From Sphaeroforma sirkka (taxonomy: Eukaryota; Opisthokonta; Ichthyosporea; Ichthyophonida): 20,994 bases of DNA. The translations under genes and the position numbers were made by a program. Below, one piece after another: positions 19,333 to 20,994 of this stretch. The stretch lies in NCBI GenBank assembly GCA_001586965.3, contig LUCW03000562.1, positions 22,501-43,494 on the forward strand, in the 5' to 3' direction. A model generated the notes under the pieces. The model did no database searches. It was not told where the DNA came from and saw only the letters and a list, made by a program, of their open reading frames with translations. How positions within the stretch are numbered: the stretch's first letter is position 1; each line of letters starts with the position of its first letter.

Positions 19333-20994
19333 ATGGCTAAGGGTACTTCTAAAGGCAAGGGAGCCGCTAGCTCTAAGCCTGCTAAGCCTGCCGAGGTTCC
19401 TGAGATCCCTGTGGAAACACCTAGCCTGTCTGGAGTTGAGCCTGCCGAGGATACTGTTGGGGAAGCAAATTCTGAGGTTGGTACAGAGGATTATTCTGAG
19501 GATGACTCGTCGGATCCTAAAGCCTTGGAAGAAGAGGTATCTACTACCGCGGAAAGGCTCGCCAGCGTCCGTGTATCACCTAGGAGTGAAGCTCAGGACC
19601 CCAGCTTGCCCCCCCTGACCACGTGCCGTCAAATATTGGGGATAAACGTCGAAAGGCTGGAAAATTCCGTGGATACGAATGTCGGGGGCATTATAACTCC
19701 ACATCTAAAGGACACTCCAGCACAAATCCGGCGTGAAAAGGAAGTATTGGACCTGTCCGAAAATTTCGGTTTCGCCATCGATGGAGAAGCCATTCCATTC
19801 AGCTCAAATCTTGGGGCCGAAGCTGAGGACGCCATAACTCGACAACGAGTGGTTGGATCCTCTCAATCTCGACGCCAATTGAACCGCACTGAAGCGCTCT
19901 TGAAGGAGCTAGCGGCAGCAGCAGTTGTGGACCCTCTATCGTGTCCCACTTGGCTGATATTCTTCCTATACCGAAGAAGAAAAAAAATTCGGGCCGGGTT
20001 TCGAACCCGAGACCTACTGGTTTACCAGCCAGTATGTTTACCACTAAGCCAATTATCACTGGCGAGAGAGATAATATTTCAAAATTTAATCTCTATAGTT
20101 TCTGATGCTACCATCGACCATCCTCTTGACAAACCTAACCCTGTCAGAGGATATGATCGTATGGAACTCGATGAGGCTTACCATCCTCGTAATATCGACC
20201 CTCATTTGCCAACCAACCCTGGTAATCACGATTTTGGCAATCGCTACACCAGTACCTCGTTAGAGAGTTCCTGCTCTAATCCTGAGGATGAGGAAGTGAG
20301 AACCAGACATACTCGTCTCAGGCTATTACGCTCTGGTATGCAAGTCCTTGAGGACCGTCTATTGAATGACTCTGACCTTGACGATAGAAAGCGGATAACA
20401 TTCGCTATCTAATCGATAACAAGAGAAAGGAAATAGACACCATCTTGGCACTAGCAGCCCGTAGCACTGAGCATGAGCCTCGTGAACACTTAGAACCAAG
20501 CTTTATAAAGCAGCTAGGTAACGCGCAGGCTGAGGTCGATTTCTCTACTAATGAGAGTACAGTGGAGACACTGAAGGCCTTCGACCAACTTAAGGAGTCT
20601 GCCAGCCTTAGGGATAAGCAGATGATGAATGCCTTTATTCATTTCTGTGAGCCAGGTGAATGGCGAACTATCTTGAAGGCTCATGAGCCCAACTGGAAAG
20701 CCCTACCCTGGCACCAGTTGCGTGATAATATACTTAACACCTTTTTTTGAAGATGCACGTGACCGTGAACTTCTAGAGTCTCGCAAGTTCTTTGCGAACG
20801 ATACCACTATTCGAGGTGCTCTAGCTCATATGACACATATGAATACTGGATGGGTGGTCGTACCCATACTGGCGAATATTTTTTGAGAAGATAGTACACA
20901 AGCATACCAATTCCTCTACTAGAGTACTTAGTACCACGAGCTACACCCAGCCCACTAAGCGAAACGCAGTAGAGACTAATACTGCGCGTAGTAC
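19333..20994 (+). pseudogene. Copy C gag region (partial at window end)
   Basis: Begins MAKGTSKGKGAASSKPAKPA and has the same acidic segment. A long open stretch to 20412 reads straight through the antisense tRNA-like sequence, giving RAGFRTRDLLVYQP, a peptide typical of frames crossing tRNA genes. Fossil. Confidence 0.8.
19980..20062 (-). ncRNA. tRNA-like sequence inside gag of copy C
   Basis: Same A box (20041-20051), B box (19996-20008) and T-run (19980-19987) on the - strand as in copy B. The upstream hairpin is GCCAGT-gata-ATTGGC here, one pair being replaced by a G-T wobble. Confidence 0.58.

Larger units (their letters stand above)
18951..20994 (+). mobile_element. Retroelement copy C (same family), runs out of the window
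   Basis: Leader (18951-19332) and gag closely matching copy B, in the same orientation. It continues past 20994, so its 3' structure is unknown. The visible part is broken in a few places. The AATAAA of the leader is at 19084-19089. Confidence 0.85.

Overview
The window is nuclear DNA of an intron-rich eukaryote. It holds the greater part of one host gene, followed by a cluster of three copies of one Ty3/gypsy-like retroelement. The evidence for a eukaryote is a single conserved protein split over ten exons with GT(A/G)NGT donors, long TA and CA/TG microsatellites, intronic minisatellites and short CCCTAAA/TTTAGGG runs. The protein resembles animal and fungal ALG2, and the very repeat-rich introns would suit a unicellular opisthokont relative. 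That placement is a guess; the telomere-like motif is also used by plants, algae and several protists.

Bases 1-8797 (+ strand) carry ALG2, the GT4 mannosyltransferase of the cytosolic face of the ER that adds the second and third mannoses to the dolichol-linked N-glycan precursor. The ten exons are 1-37, 982-1187, 2450-2558, 4432-4520, 5091-5185, 5774-5907, 6502-6640, 7660-7717, 8244-8346 and 8652-8797. They keep one reading frame across every junction. The N-terminal part of the protein lies before base 1. The nine introns (305-1873 bp) are filled with repeats: TA/TG tracts (introns 1, 4, 6, 7), a 59-bp minisatellite (intron 2), an 81-101-bp minisatellite and a 23-bp minisatellite with higher-order structure (intron 3), and telomere-like runs (introns 4, 7). 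Several small tandem duplications lie exactly across splice sites, at both sides of exon 5 and the acceptor of exon 9. Intron 1 seems to use a GC donor.

Bases 8798-9861 hold likely poly(A) signals, then sequence with no recognisable gene; the unseen 3' terminus of the first retroelement copy probably lies here.

Bases 9862-20994 hold three closely similar copies. Copy A (about 9862-14056, - strand) runs from mid-gag through integrase. Copy B (about 14057-18655, + strand) runs from the leader through the region after RNase H. Copy C (about 18951-20994, + strand) has leader and gag and continues past the window. A and B abut head to head, giving an inverted repeat with arms of about 2.79 kb around a 1.81-kb spacer. 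All are broken fossils of a young family. Their gag region contains an antisense tRNA-like (A box, B box, T-run) sequence. A DIRS-like DMFA...NPP module follows RNase H although the element has a DDE integrase. I see no defence system, CRISPR array or clearly new multigene system here.
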